Of a stretch of DNA of 64,000 nucleotides, positions 25,219-33,644 are shown one piece after another. The position numbers and the translations under genes are program-made. Origin of the DNA: Streptomyces camelliae (lineage in GTDB: Bacteria > Actinomycetota > Actinomycetes > Streptomycetales > Streptomycetaceae); NCBI RefSeq assembly GCF_027625935.1, contig NZ_CP115301.1, positions 186,001 to 250,000 on the forward strand. The letters are read 5' to 3'. The notes beneath the pieces are model-generated. The model saw only the letters and a program-made list of their open reading frames with translations, was not told the origin of the DNA and did not search any database. How positions within the stretch are numbered: position 1 is the stretch's first letter; every line of letters starts with the position of its first letter.

Positions 25219-26397
25219 GTGGCAGTGGAGTACAGCCCCTACGACGAGCAGCTCAACGTTGACCCTTACCCGCTGTACGCGCGGCTCCGGGAGACGGCGC
25301 CCGTCCATCACAACGAAGACCTGGACATCTGGGCGCTGTCCCGGCACGCGGATGTGGACGCCGCGTTGCGTGACTCGGCGGGGTTCTCCAGCGCCAACGG
25401 TCCCCTGCTGGACTCCGCCATCTGGGGAACCGACGCGCACAAGGTGATGTCGTTCAACGCCATGGACCCGCCCGAGCACACCCGGACGCGGGCCCTGGTG
25501 TCGGCGGTGTTCAGCCCCCGGCGCATGGCCGGACTGGAGCCGCGGATCCGCGACATCGTGCGCACCCACCTCGAACCGGCAATGGAGCGCGAATCGTTCG
25601 ACTTCGTCACCGATGTGGCGGCCACGGTCCCGATGGACGTGATCTCGGAACTGATCGGGGTCCCGGCCGACGACCGGGCGGAGGCGCGCCGCCTGATCAA
25701 CCTCGCGTTCCACCGCCCGCCGGGCGCCCGCGACCTCACGCCCGAGAACGCCCAGGCGATGGGCGCGCTGGCGGAACACTACGTGCGCTGGGTCGACGAG
25801 CGGCGCCGCACGCCGGGCACAGACCTGCTGACCACGCTGGCGCAGGCGTCGGTCGACGGCTCCCCCCTGACCGACCAGCAGATCATCGCCCTGCTGGGGC
25901 TGCTGGTCACGGCCGGCTATGAAACGAGCCTGCGGCTGCTGGGCAACGCCTGGTACTGGGCATGGCGGCATCCCGAGCAGCGCGCCCGCGCCTTCGACGG
26001 GCAGATCACGAACTGGGTCGAGGAGACCCTGCGTTACGACACTCCCATCCAGTACCTGGTCCGCACGCTCACCGAGGACCGGACCCTGCACGGCGTCCGG
26101 CTGCCGAAGGGCGCGCGCGTCCTGCTGCTGATCGGCGCCGCCAACCGCGACCCCGAGGTGTTCGCGGACGCGGAACGCTTCGACCTCGGCCGGGACACCC
26201 ACCGCGCGATCAGTTTCGGGGGCGGCCCGCACTTCTGCCTCGGTGCTCCGCTGGCCCGGCTGGAGGCTCGGATCGTCCTGGACGAACTCGCGGCCCGGAT
26301 CAGCGCGTACGAGATCGACCCGGACCGGATCGTCCGCGTCTACACCACCAACATCCGTGGGTTCTCCTCGCTGCCCACCACGATCAAGCTCCGCTGA
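25219..26397 (+). CDS. Cytochrome P450
   Basis: A 392-residue bacterial P450. The I-helix motif TAGYETS, the K-helix EETLR and the haem loop FGGGPHFCLGA are intact. It would hydroxylate or otherwise oxidise a small molecule using ferredoxin-derived electrons. GTG 25219, 9 nt after GGGAGG, is chosen; an in-frame extension back to 25009 exists but runs through the LUD remnant and lacks coding bias. An F420-dependent oxidoreductase follows after 18 bp, so the two form an operon driven from promoter B. Confidence 0.92.
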   Translation: MAVEYSPYDEQLNVDPYPLYARLRETAPVHHNEDLDIWALSRHADVDAALRDSAGFSSANGPLLDSAIWGTDAHKVMSFNAMDPPEHTRTRALVSAVFSPRRMAGLEPRIRDIVRTHLEPAMERESFDFVTDVAATVPMDVISELIGVPADDRAEARRLINLAFHRPPGARDLTPENAQAMGALAEHYVRWVDERRRTPGTDLLTTLAQASVDGSPLTDQQIIALLGLLVTAGYETSLRLLGNAWYWAWRHPEQRARAFDGQITNWVEETLRYDTPIQYLVRTLTEDRTLHGVRLPKGARVLLLIGAANRDPEVFADAERFDLGRDTHRAISFGGGPHFCLGAPLARLEARIVLDELAARISAYEIDPDRIVRVYTTNIRGFSSLPTTIKLR

Positions 26398-26415
26398 CCG
26401 GTTAGGTGACCGCAC

Positions 26416-27228
26416 ATGAAATTCGGCGTATCGACGTTCGTGACCGACAAGGGGATCGCGCCCGACGAGCTCGGGGCAGCGCTGGAGGAACGCGGGTTCG
26501 ACTCGCTGTTCGTGACCGAGCACAGCCATATCCCGGTCAGCCGGGACACGCCGTTCCCTGGCGGAGGTGAGCTGCCCGAAGTCTATTACCGCACGTTCGA
26601 CCCGGTCGTGGTGCTCACCGCCGCCGCCGTCGCCACCCAGCGGCTGCGGCTGGGCACCGGCATCGCGCTGATCCCCCAGCGCGACCCGATCGTCTTCGCC
26701 AAGGAGATGGCCTCGCTGGACCAGGTGTCCGGCGGCCGCGCCGTCCTCGGTATCGGCGCCGGCTGGAACCGGGAGGAGATGCGCGACCACGGCACCGACC
26801 CGCGCACCCGGATGGCGCTGATGCGCGAGCGCGTCCTGGCGATGAAGGAGCTGTGGACCCGCGAACAGGCCGAGTTCCACGGCAAGTACGTGGACTTCCC
26901 CCCGGCGTACTCCTGGCCGAAGCCGCTCCACCCGATACCCGTGCTGGTCGGTGGCTGGGGGCCGGGAACGTTCGACCGGGTGCTGGAGTACGGCGACGGC
27001 TGGTTCCCGTACGCCGCGAACCCCGAGGTGCTCGCCGCCGGCATCGCCGAGCTGCGGGAGCGTGCCGGGCGGCGGGTGCCGGTGGTGGTGCACGCGGCCG
27101 CGCCCGAGCCCCAGGCCGTGGTGGGCCTGACGGAGGCGGGGGTGGACGAGATCACCTTCAACCTGCCGCCCGCGCCGCGCGACGAGACCCTGCGCCGCCT
27201 TGACCGGATGGCCGGGTTGCTGGACTGA
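26416..27228 (+). CDS. LLM-class F420-dependent oxidoreductase
   Basis: A 270-residue TIM-barrel protein of the luciferase-like family, probably F420-dependent. It starts MKFGVSTFVTDKGIAPDELG and contains FVTEHSHIPV, LGTGIALIPQRDP, GIGAGWNREEM and PVLVGGWGPGTF. AGGTGA lies 5-6 nt before the ATG. It is downstream of the P450 and ends just before a strong bidirectional terminator. It would catalyse a hydride-transfer step; the substrate is unknown. Confidence 0.87.
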   Translation: MKFGVSTFVTDKGIAPDELGAALEERGFDSLFVTEHSHIPVSRDTPFPGGGELPEVYYRTFDPVVVLTAAAVATQRLRLGTGIALIPQRDPIVFAKEMASLDQVSGGRAVLGIGAGWNREEMRDHGTDPRTRMALMRERVLAMKELWTREQAEFHGKYVDFPPAYSWPKPLHPIPVLVGGWGPGTFDRVLEYGDGWFPYAANPEVLAAGIAELRERAGRRVPVVVHAAAPEPQAVVGLTEAGVDEITFNLPPAPRDETLRRLDRMAGLLD

Positions 27229-27234
27229 CACGGT

Positions 27235-27279
27235 CGCGCGTCCGGCCGGCGGTTCGCCGAACCGCCGGCCGGACGCGCG
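27235..27279. terminator. Bidirectional terminator hairpin
   Basis: Perfect 20-bp arms (27235-27254 and 27260-27279) enclose a 5-base loop between two convergent genes. The stem is almost entirely G/C. No U-tract follows, as is common in Streptomyces. Confidence 0.85.
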
Positions 27280-27302
27280 ACGCGACCGAAGTCGCCCTCG
27301 GA

Positions 27303-28346
27303 CTACTGCACCTTGAGTACTGCGGCGCTGAACTGGAATCCCACTCCCTCGCCGATCAGGAGAACGACATCACCGCTGCTGCACCGGTCGTGGTCCATGA
27401 GATACGACAGCGCGCTGAACTGGTCGCCGGGACCGATGTGGCTCGTCGTCGCGTAGTAGTCCCACGCGGTGCGGGAAAGGGGCACGTTCAGCATGTCCAG
27501 GTACCGCTGGAGGAAGGCCCTCCCGATGGCCGGCAGGAGCACATAGGCGACATCGTCCAGGTCGACACCGGCCAGGGAGAGGGCGGCGTCGACCGTGGAC
27601 GTCAAAGCGGCTTCGAGGCGTTCGTGAGCCTCGTCGGGGGTCATGCGGGTCTCGAAGAACGCGCGGGCGCGCGCGCTGATGTCGACGGCCGTGCGCGCCG
27701 AGGGGACGTCGGCGTGCAGCCCGCTCAGGGTGGGATCGGTGAGGGTCGCTCCGGAGAGGAGACGGGCGTACCCGGCCTCGCGGCTGAGCACGACGGCGGC
27801 GGCGCCGTCGGCGAACACGAAGTTGGGGTTGCAGTTGAAGCGATCGATGTGGGGCTGGCGCCACAGATCGCCGGCGACCACGAGGGCGGCCCGGTCGTCG
27901 GTGACCAGCAAGCGGTGCCCGGCCATGACGAGGGCATCCACACCGGCAGCGCAGGACGCGTTCGAGAGCTGGGTGGCGAAGGCGCAAGGAGAGCGGACGG
28001 CTTCGGCGATTGCTGCGGGAACGTTGTAAAGGGGCGTGTGCGTGAAGGGGAACACGCTCACGAACAGCACGCTGCGGATATCGGTGGCCGGTACGGTGGA
28101 ACGCGCGATGGCCGACGAGGCGGCACCGGCCGCGAGGTCCAGGATGGTGGTTGATTCCTTCGCGATGGTGACGCCGCTGTATCCGGCTATGTCGGCGCTC
28201 TCCTGCGGGTATTGTCCGTCGCGGACGGCGTCCTCGACGGACAGGGCGGGCGGAAGCTCGGCCGCGGCTGAAGCGATGTAGATCGCGTCCCCCGCCGTGA
28301 AGTCGGTAGCGCTGGGGATCAGAGCCGGATAGGAGGACTGTGTCAT
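27303..28346 (-). CDS. KAS III-like acyltransferase, copy 2
   Basis: A 347-residue paralogue of the protein at 22798-23856, with long identical DNA blocks in the middle. The nucleophile region is SNASCAAGVDAL and the distal motif is SHIGPGDQFSAL, again offering His and Asp in place of the KAS III Asn. The pair may form a heterodimer or act on two acyl groups. It lies 118 bp behind the FAD hydroxylase gene, probably in one transcript. No ECF41-type site is visible directly before it. Confidence 0.8.
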   Translation of the reverse strand: MTQSSYPALIPSATDFTAGDAIYIASAAAELPPALSVEDAVRDGQYPQESADIAGYSGVTIAKESTTILDLAAGAASSAIARSTVPATDIRSVLFVSVFPFTHTPLYNVPAAIAEAVRSPCAFATQLSNASCAAGVDALVMAGHRLLVTDDRAALVVAGDLWRQPHIDRFNCNPNFVFADGAAAVVLSREAGYARLLSGATLTDPTLSGLHADVPSARTAVDISARARAFFETRMTPDEAHERLEAALTSTVDAALSLAGVDLDDVAYVLLPAIGRAFLQRYLDMLNVPLSRTAWDYYATTSHIGPGDQFSALSYLMDHDRCSSGDVVLLIGEGVGFQFSAAVLKVQ

Positions 28347-28464
28347 GGTGAGCCTTCCGTGTTGGCGGTTGCGGCCGTGCTTGCGGGCGGTGAACACGTA
28401 GGAGCGCACGAGGACCCGGCGACGGGCAGTCTCCCGCCGACGGGTCGTGGCTCCTGACAGGTGT

Positions 28465-29973
28465 TCAGACAGTGGGGAGCGAGTGCGCGGCCGGGGCCAG
28501 GTGTCCGACCCGCGGCGGGTCGGCCTCGTCGTAGTGCGACCACTGCCGGATCTCCCGGCAGTCGGGGCGCAGGAGCATCGCCGCGCCGGGCCGCAGCCCG
28601 AGGGCGTCGGCGGTGCCCTCGTCGAGCAGGTGGACGGCGAGCGGAATCGGCCCGGTGGCGAGGGCCCCGGCCTCGGTCCAGGGCTGTCCCTGCGGCCCGG
28701 CGAGCAGGGTGAGACCCTCGCCGACCAGGTCGATGGTGCTCACCGGGTCGGTCGGCGCCGGGGCGCCGTCCGGGGCCGGAAGCCAGTGGTGCGCCAGCCG
28801 CCCGTTGAGGTCCCACGGCAGGGTCTCGGCGCTGGTGGCGGGCTCGGTGGGCGGTGCGGCGGAGAAGTCCACGTTGTGCTTGCCGACCGGGCGGCGCTCG
28901 GTCTCGTACGAGTCGAGCAGGTCGGCCGGTGCCCATCCCCGCAACACCCAGGCGAGCTTCCAGCCGAGGTCGAAGGCGTCCTGGATCGCGGTGTTCATGC
29001 CGGTGCCGCCCCGTGGCGTCATCCGGTGGGCCGCGTCGCCGACCAGGAAGCCGCTGCCCTCCCGATACCGCTCCGCGAGCATGGCGGCGAGCGCGAAGCT
29101 GCTGAACCGCTCGATCCGCGGCCGGAGCGTATCGACGCCCGCGGCGCGGGCCAGCAGCTTTGCCAGCTCGGCTTCTTCGAGGTCGGCCAGCCCGGCCTGG
29201 TCCGGCGTGCGTCCCCGCGCGAAGGCCCACCGGTCCCCGTGGCCCCGGCGGCTGAGGAAGCCGGCGGCGTCCGGCCGGGTGATCATGTAGACGGCGGGTT
29301 TCCGGTCCCCGACATCGGGATTGATCGATGCCCGGAACTGGACCGCCTCGTAGGCGCCCAGGTGATCCAGGCCTTCCATGGCGATGCCGAGCTGCTCGCG
29401 CACCGTGCTGTACGGGCCGTCCGCGCCGATCACGTAACGCGCTTCGAGCGGGTGGGTGCTCCCGGTCCGCGGGTCCAGCAGGGTGGCCCGGACGCCGTCG
29501 TCATCCTGGCGGAGCCCGGTCAGCTCGCATCCCATCCGCACCGCCGCGGTCGGCATCGTGCGCAGATGGGCGAGCAGGACCGACTCCGTGTCGTCCTGCG
29601 GCGCCCAGGCCGGCCGGGTCGGGCTGACCAGAGCCGCCTCGGCCTGTGTCGGGATGGCCATCGGGATCTCACTGCCCGTGCCGGCGGCCAGCGACTCCGT
29701 GACGTACGTGTACGCATCGACGTCGCCCGCCCTGGCGCGTACGGCTGCCTCCAGACCCCATCGGCGCATCAGTTCCATGGTCCGGGTACTGATCAGCATG
29801 GCGCGCGACAGGGCCGACGGCTCGGCCCGCTTCTCGACGAGCAGGACATCGATCCCGTAGCCGGCCAGGGTGATGCCGGCCACCATGCCGGCCGGACCGG
29901 CGCCCACGATCAGCACCTGGACCTGGTCCGGCAGCGATTGCCCTGATTGCCCCGATTGTCGTGATGCTGTCAT
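28465..29973 (-). CDS. FAD-dependent aromatic hydroxylase
   Basis: A 502-residue class A flavoprotein monooxygenase of the polyketide-hydroxylase type. The dinucleotide fold is VLIVGAGPAGMVAGI, the middle motif is IGADGPYSTVRE, and the ribityl-binding block is GDAAHRMTPRGGTGMNTAIQ. A thioredoxin-like C-terminal domain completes the usual architecture. It would hydroxylate an aromatic ring using NAD(P)H and O2. The ribosome site before ATG 29973 is weak. It is divergent from the LUD gene. Confidence 0.88.
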   Translation of the reverse strand: MTASRQSGQSGQSLPDQVQVLIVGAGPAGMVAGITLAGYGIDVLLVEKRAEPSALSRAMLISTRTMELMRRWGLEAAVRARAGDVDAYTYVTESLAAGTGSEIPMAIPTQAEAALVSPTRPAWAPQDDTESVLLAHLRTMPTAAVRMGCELTGLRQDDDGVRATLLDPRTGSTHPLEARYVIGADGPYSTVREQLGIAMEGLDHLGAYEAVQFRASINPDVGDRKPAVYMITRPDAAGFLSRRGHGDRWAFARGRTPDQAGLADLEEAELAKLLARAAGVDTLRPRIERFSSFALAAMLAERYREGSGFLVGDAAHRMTPRGGTGMNTAIQDAFDLGWKLAWVLRGWAPADLLDSYETERRPVGKHNVDFSAAPPTEPATSAETLPWDLNGRLAHHWLPAPDGAPAPTDPVSTIDLVGEGLTLLAGPQGQPWTEAGALATGPIPLAVHLLDEGTADALGLRPGAAMLLRPDCREIRQWSHYDEADPPRVGHLAPAAHSLPTV

Positions 29974-30108
29974 GGTGTCTGACGCTAGGCACCGCCCGAG
30001 TACGCCGTCAAGGCAAGGGCAGCGGCCGTCAAGTGGCCGTCGAGCGGCGCTCGTTGGAGAGGCGTCTCCACGGCCTCGACCAACACTGCGGACAGGTTGT
30101 GGAGGGCT

Positions 30109-30143
30109 TCGCCTCACATTCCGGCGGGCTGTCCTGTCGTACT
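30109..30143 (+). promoter_or_regulatory. ECF41-type promoter C (LUD-domain gene)
   Basis: TCGCCTCACATTCCGG, 10 bases, then TGTCGTACT, the third copy of the pattern. It lies in the 226-bp gap between the divergent FAD hydroxylase and LUD genes and points at the LUD gene with a predicted leader of about 50 nt. Confidence 0.75.
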
Positions 30144-30199
30144 GATGAGACGAACGCATCGTCCAGCGAGCTGACACACTCAACCAGTCAGGAGACACC

Positions 30200-30829
30200 A
30201 TGAACACCCCGGCTCTGCAGACGCAGTTCACCGAACCGGCGCCCGCCGAGCGCCTGGAGCAGGTGGCCGCCGCGCTGAGGGAGAAGAACTTCGACGTCGA
30301 GATCCTCGATGACGCCGCCGCCGCGCGGGCCCGCATCAAGGACCTGATCCCCGAGGGCGCCACCGTGTTCACCGGGGCCAGCGAGACCCTCCGCCTGTCC
30401 GGCATCGACGAGGACATCAACGGCAGCGGACGCTACGACTCCGTCAAGGCACGCAGCACCACCATGGACCGTGCCACCCAGATCAAGGAGATCTGGCAGC
30501 TGCTCGCCTGCCCCGACGTCATCGTGGGCAGCGCCGCCGCGGTCACGGAGACCGGCTCCGTGGTGTTCGCCTCGGCCAGTGGCAGCCAGCTGGCCGGTTA
30601 CTCGGGCGCCGCGCAGCGCGTGATCTGGGTCGTCGGAGCGCAGAAGATCGTGCCCGACCTGAGCACCGCGCTGCGTCGCATCGAAGAACACTGCGTCCCG
30701 CTGGAGGACGAGCGCTGCAAGCAGGCTTACGGAGTGCCCAGCTCCCTCAACCGCCTGCTCGTCCTCAACGCCGAGCCCGCCCCCGGGCGCGTCACCCTCC
30801 TGCTGCTCCGCGAAGCCATCGGATTCTGA
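30200..30829 (+). CDS. LUD-domain (LutC/YkgG-like) protein
   Basis: A 209-residue LUD-domain protein. Blocks include GATVFTGASETLRLSGI, VGSAAAVTETGSVVFAS, and the C-terminal VPDLSTALRRIE and LNRLLVLNAEPAPGR. LUD proteins such as LutC take part in lactate oxidation, but stand-alone members are poorly understood. AGGAG precedes the ATG. It carries ECF41-type promoter C and its decayed twin is found before the P450. Confidence 0.85.
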   Translation: MNTPALQTQFTEPAPAERLEQVAAALREKNFDVEILDDAAAARARIKDLIPEGATVFTGASETLRLSGIDEDINGSGRYDSVKARSTTMDRATQIKEIWQLLACPDVIVGSAAAVTETGSVVFASASGSQLAGYSGAAQRVIWVVGAQKIVPDLSTALRRIEEHCVPLEDERCKQAYGVPSSLNRLLVLNAEPAPGRVTLLLLREAIGF

Positions 30830-31024
30830 CACCACCGGCAGTCACGCACGCACCTCGGGCCCGATCGGCGTGAGCACAGCGGCAGCCGCCCCGTACCGGC
30901 ACCCCGGTGCCGGGCTGTCGTGCGGTGTGATCGGGTGCCGGGGCGCGGTCAGGTGAAGGGCGGGTTCGGGTGCCGGGTCCGCGCGAGTGCGACAGCCGGA
31001 CCCGGCCATGTGTACGACACCACG

Positions 31025-31065
31025 GCGAGGGACCGGCCGTACGTACGTTCCGGCCGGTCCCTCGC
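31025..31065 (+). promoter_or_regulatory. Perfect 15-bp hairpin just before the SDR ribosome site
   Basis: Arms 31025-31039 and 31051-31065 match perfectly around an 11-base loop that contains TACGTACG. The right arm ends about 10 bp before AGGAGGGG of the SDR gene. It could be a terminator for the LUD transcript, an operator, or a leader hairpin that masks translation. Confidence 0.6.
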
Positions 31066-31088
31066 ATGAACACCAGGAGGGGACGACC

Positions 31089-31868
31089 ATGTCTGGTCTG
31101 CAGGACAAGGTAGTGATCGTGACGGGCGGCTCCGGCGGGCTGGGCGCGGCGACGGCGGCCTGCATGGCCCGGGGCGGGGCCAGGGTGGTGGTCACCGGCC
31201 GGGACAGCAAGGAAGGCGAGAAGGCCGCCGCCGACATCGGGGGTGTGTTCCTCCGCCACGACGTGACCAGCGAGGACGACTGGCGTGCCGTGGTGGAAGC
31301 GACGGTCGACCGCTACGGCCGGCTGGACGGCCTGGTCAACAACGCCGGCACGGACTCCTGGTCACTGATCGAGAACGAGTCCCTGGAGCAGTTCGAACGA
31401 GTCCTGAAGGTCAACCTGACCGGGGTGTTCCTCGGGCTGAAGGCGGTCATCGCGCCGATGAAGGCGGCCGGCGGTGGCTCGATCGTCAACATCGGCTCCG
31501 CCACGGCGCTGACGGGGCACCCCATGACCTCGGGGTACGGGGCGTCCAAGTGGGGTCTGCGTGGCCTCACCAAGACGGCTGCGGTGGAACTGGGCCGCTA
31601 CCGGATCCGGGTGAACTCCGTCCACCCCGGCCTGGTCCACACCCCGATGACCGAGGCCCATGGTGCGCGGCTCGGGGAGGGCAACTTCCCGCTGGCCCCA
31701 CTGGGCCGGGTCGGCGTGCCGGAGGAGATAGGCGAGGCGGTGTCCTTCCTGGTCTCCGATGCGGCCGCGTACATGACGGGCGCGGACATCGCCGTGGACG
31801 GTGGCTGGACGGCCGGGGAGGCCGCCCTGATGCAGCATGCCGACGCCCCCGGCACCCCGGCGGACTGA
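31089..31868 (+). CDS. Short-chain dehydrogenase/reductase
   Basis: A 259-residue classical SDR. The cofactor loop is TGGSGGLGAATA, NNAG is present, and the catalytic Ser, Tyr and Lys fall in NIGSATALTGHP and SGYGASKWG. The C-terminus has TGADIAVDGGWT. It would oxidise or reduce a hydroxyl/keto group with NAD(P). AGGAGGGG lies 6 nt before ATG 31089. It follows the LUD gene by about 260 bp and ends at a strong terminator. Confidence 0.9.
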   Translation: MSGLQDKVVIVTGGSGGLGAATAACMARGGARVVVTGRDSKEGEKAAADIGGVFLRHDVTSEDDWRAVVEATVDRYGRLDGLVNNAGTDSWSLIENESLEQFERVLKVNLTGVFLGLKAVIAPMKAAGGGSIVNIGSATALTGHPMTSGYGASKWGLRGLTKTAAVELGRYRIRVNSVHPGLVHTPMTEAHGARLGEGNFPLAPLGRVGVPEEIGEAVSFLVSDAAAYMTGADIAVDGGWTAGEAALMQHADAPGTPAD

Positions 31869-31875
31869 GCGCACA

Positions 31876-31917
31876 GGGAAAGCCCCCGCCCCCGAGATCG
31901 AGGGCGGGGGCTTTCCC
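31876..31917 (+). terminator. Terminator after the SDR gene
   Basis: Perfect 16-bp arms (31876-31891 and 31902-31917) with a 10-base loop start 7 bp after the SDR stop. It marks the end of the ECF41-associated island. Confidence 0.9.
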
Positions 31918-32259
31918 GCCGAGCGCCGGGCAGGCCTTGCACCTGCATCTCCCCGCAGGAAGCGGGGCGTCTTTCCTTGGACCACCAACGCATCGCGCTC
32001 CGCGCCGTATCGGGCGCCGCGCTCAAGATCGACTCTATCCCACCGGGCCCCGCACACACAAACCGTGCCGGCGTACCCCCGGAACCGGACGTGTGCTCCC
32101 GCCCCGCTCGAACTCCCCTGGTGCGCACGGGACGTGCGCTCATGCCGCCCCTAGGGTGGCCCCGCACGGCGTGTCACTTGAGCCGGTTCCGGTTTGTCTC
32201 ACAGGCGGGAGCCGAGACCACCGACGGGCGCTGTCCGTCGTGTCAGAGGAGGGACTTGT
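31918..32259. other. Intergenic region before the divergent ECF-like gene
   Basis: About 340 bp without a supported gene. It is somewhat less GC-rich and would hold the promoter of the sigma-factor-like gene at 32260. I see no repeat or RNA gene in it. Confidence 0.4.
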
Positions 32260-32982
32260 GTGAGCCGGAGCGAAGAGTTCGACGCGGTACGGCCGCTGCT
32301 GTTCTCGCTCGCCCACCGCATCCTGGGCAGCGCCGGCGACGCCCAGGACGCCATCGAGGAGACCCGGCTGCGCTACGAGAGCGCCCCCGCCGTGCCCGCC
32401 CCGGCCACGGCATTCCTGTCCGCCGAGGTCGTCCGAGTCTCCTGGGAGACCCTGCGCGCGGCCCGGTCACGGCAGGACGAGTACGCCGGTCCCTGGTTCG
32501 CCGGGCCGCCGCCGGCCGACCCTTTCCAGGACCCCGACCGGCCGCCCGAGCCGGCCGAGTCGCTGTCGACGGCGGCCGTACTGCTGCTGGAGCGGCTGTC
32601 GCCGCTGGAGCGGGCGGTGTTCGTGCTGCGGGAGATCCTCGGCTGCGACATCGCGCGGACCGCGTCGGCCGTGGGCTGCTCGGAGGCCGCCTGCCACCAG
32701 CTCGCCGCCTCCGTGACGGCACGCAGCGACGCCGGCGGCGAGGCTCTGCCCTGGCCCGGATACGTCGCCGGCGCGGACCACTCGGCCCGGTTGCTCGCGG
32801 CGATCGTCCCCGCGCTGCTCCGCGTCGGCGTCACCATGCGGCCGGCCGACGTGGCCGCCGGCCCCGGCGCAGCCTTCCACGACCACCACGGCACCTTCCT
32901 GGGCGCCCTGGCGCTGGACGTCCTCGACGGCCGCATCCAGGCCGTCCGCCGCGTGCCCGAGGCGGCGGGGGAGGCGGCATGA
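32260..32982 (+). CDS. Divergent ECF sigma-factor-like protein
   Basis: A 240-residue protein with sigma region 2 (FDAVRPLLFSLAHRILGSAG, DAQDAIEETRLRYESA) and region 4 (LSPLERAVFVLREILGCDIA). A SnoaL-like tail ends with GRIQAVRRVP. It resembles the ECF41/SigJ group but is short and lacks the DGGG and NPEKL motifs, so it may be a degenerate relative of the sigma factor at 23951. GGAGGG lies 6 nt before GTG 32260. A broken response-regulator gene follows. Confidence 0.7.
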   Translation: MSRSEEFDAVRPLLFSLAHRILGSAGDAQDAIEETRLRYESAPAVPAPATAFLSAEVVRVSWETLRAARSRQDEYAGPWFAGPPPADPFQDPDRPPEPAESLSTAAVLLLERLSPLERAVFVLREILGCDIARTASAVGCSEAACHQLAASVTARSDAGGEALPWPGYVAGADHSARLLAAIVPALLRVGVTMRPADVAAGPGAAFHDHHGTFLGALALDVLDGRIQAVRRVPEAAGEAA

Positions 32983-33199
32983 GGACCCCACCCCCGCACT
33001 CGCGCCGAGTGCCGGTCGGTCCTCGTGATCCGCGTCCTGCCGGCCGACGAGCAGCCGGTGTTGCACGGCGGGCGGCGTGCGCTGCTCGCCGCCGAGAAGG
33101 ACATCGAGGTGGTCGCCGAGCCCGGTGACGGCGGCCGGAGTTGCGGCCGGCCGGGGAACGGCAGCCCGACATCGCGCTCACCGACGTGCCGCTGCCCGT

Positions 33200-33395
33200 C
33201 CTCGACGGCGTCGAGCCGACCCGGCGTGTCACCGTCGGCCCGGTCCTGTCCGGGGTGCGGGTGGTCATCCTGACCGGCGCCCGCAGCGACGGCTGTCTGT
33301 CCTCGACGGCGTCGAGCCGACCCGGCGTGTCACCGCCGATCCGGTCCTGTCCGGGGTGCGGGTGGTCATCCTGACCGGCGCCCGCAGCGACGGCC
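33200..33395. repeat. 101-bp tandem duplication inside the receiver domain
   Basis: The block starting CCTCGACGG at 33200 recurs at 33301 with only a few changes (for example GTCGGC versus GCCGAT). It encodes LDGVEPTRRV through LTGARSDG twice and shifts the reading frame. Confidence 0.9.
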
Positions 33396-33548
33396 ACGTC
33401 GTGGACGCGCTGCGGGCCGGCGCCGCCGGATTCCTCGTCAGGGACATCGCGCCCGCCGATCTGGTGCACGCCACTGAGGGTGGTCGCGCGCGGGGACACC
33501 CTGCTCGCACCGTCGGTCACCCGCAAGGTGATCAGCCGGCTCGTTGCC

Positions 33549-33644
33549 CTGCCGCTGCCGCTGCCGCTGCCGCTGCCGCTGCCGCTGCCGCTGCCGCTGC
33601 CGCTGCCGCTGCCGCTGCCGCTGCCGTTGCCGTTGCCGTTGCCG
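33549..33644. repeat. Hexanucleotide repeat, 13 CTGCCG plus 3 TTGCCG
   Basis: Sixteen 6-bp units in a row encode Leu-Pro repeats in the DNA-binding-domain frame of the broken response regulator. Six-base units keep frame, so copy-number change would alter linker length only. Confidence 0.95.

Noticed and set aside
28347..28464. A fourth ECF41-type promoter before the second KAS III-like gene
   Set aside because: I found neither the ACATTCCGG block nor TGTCGTACT in this gap; the gene is more likely read from the FAD hydroxylase promoter.
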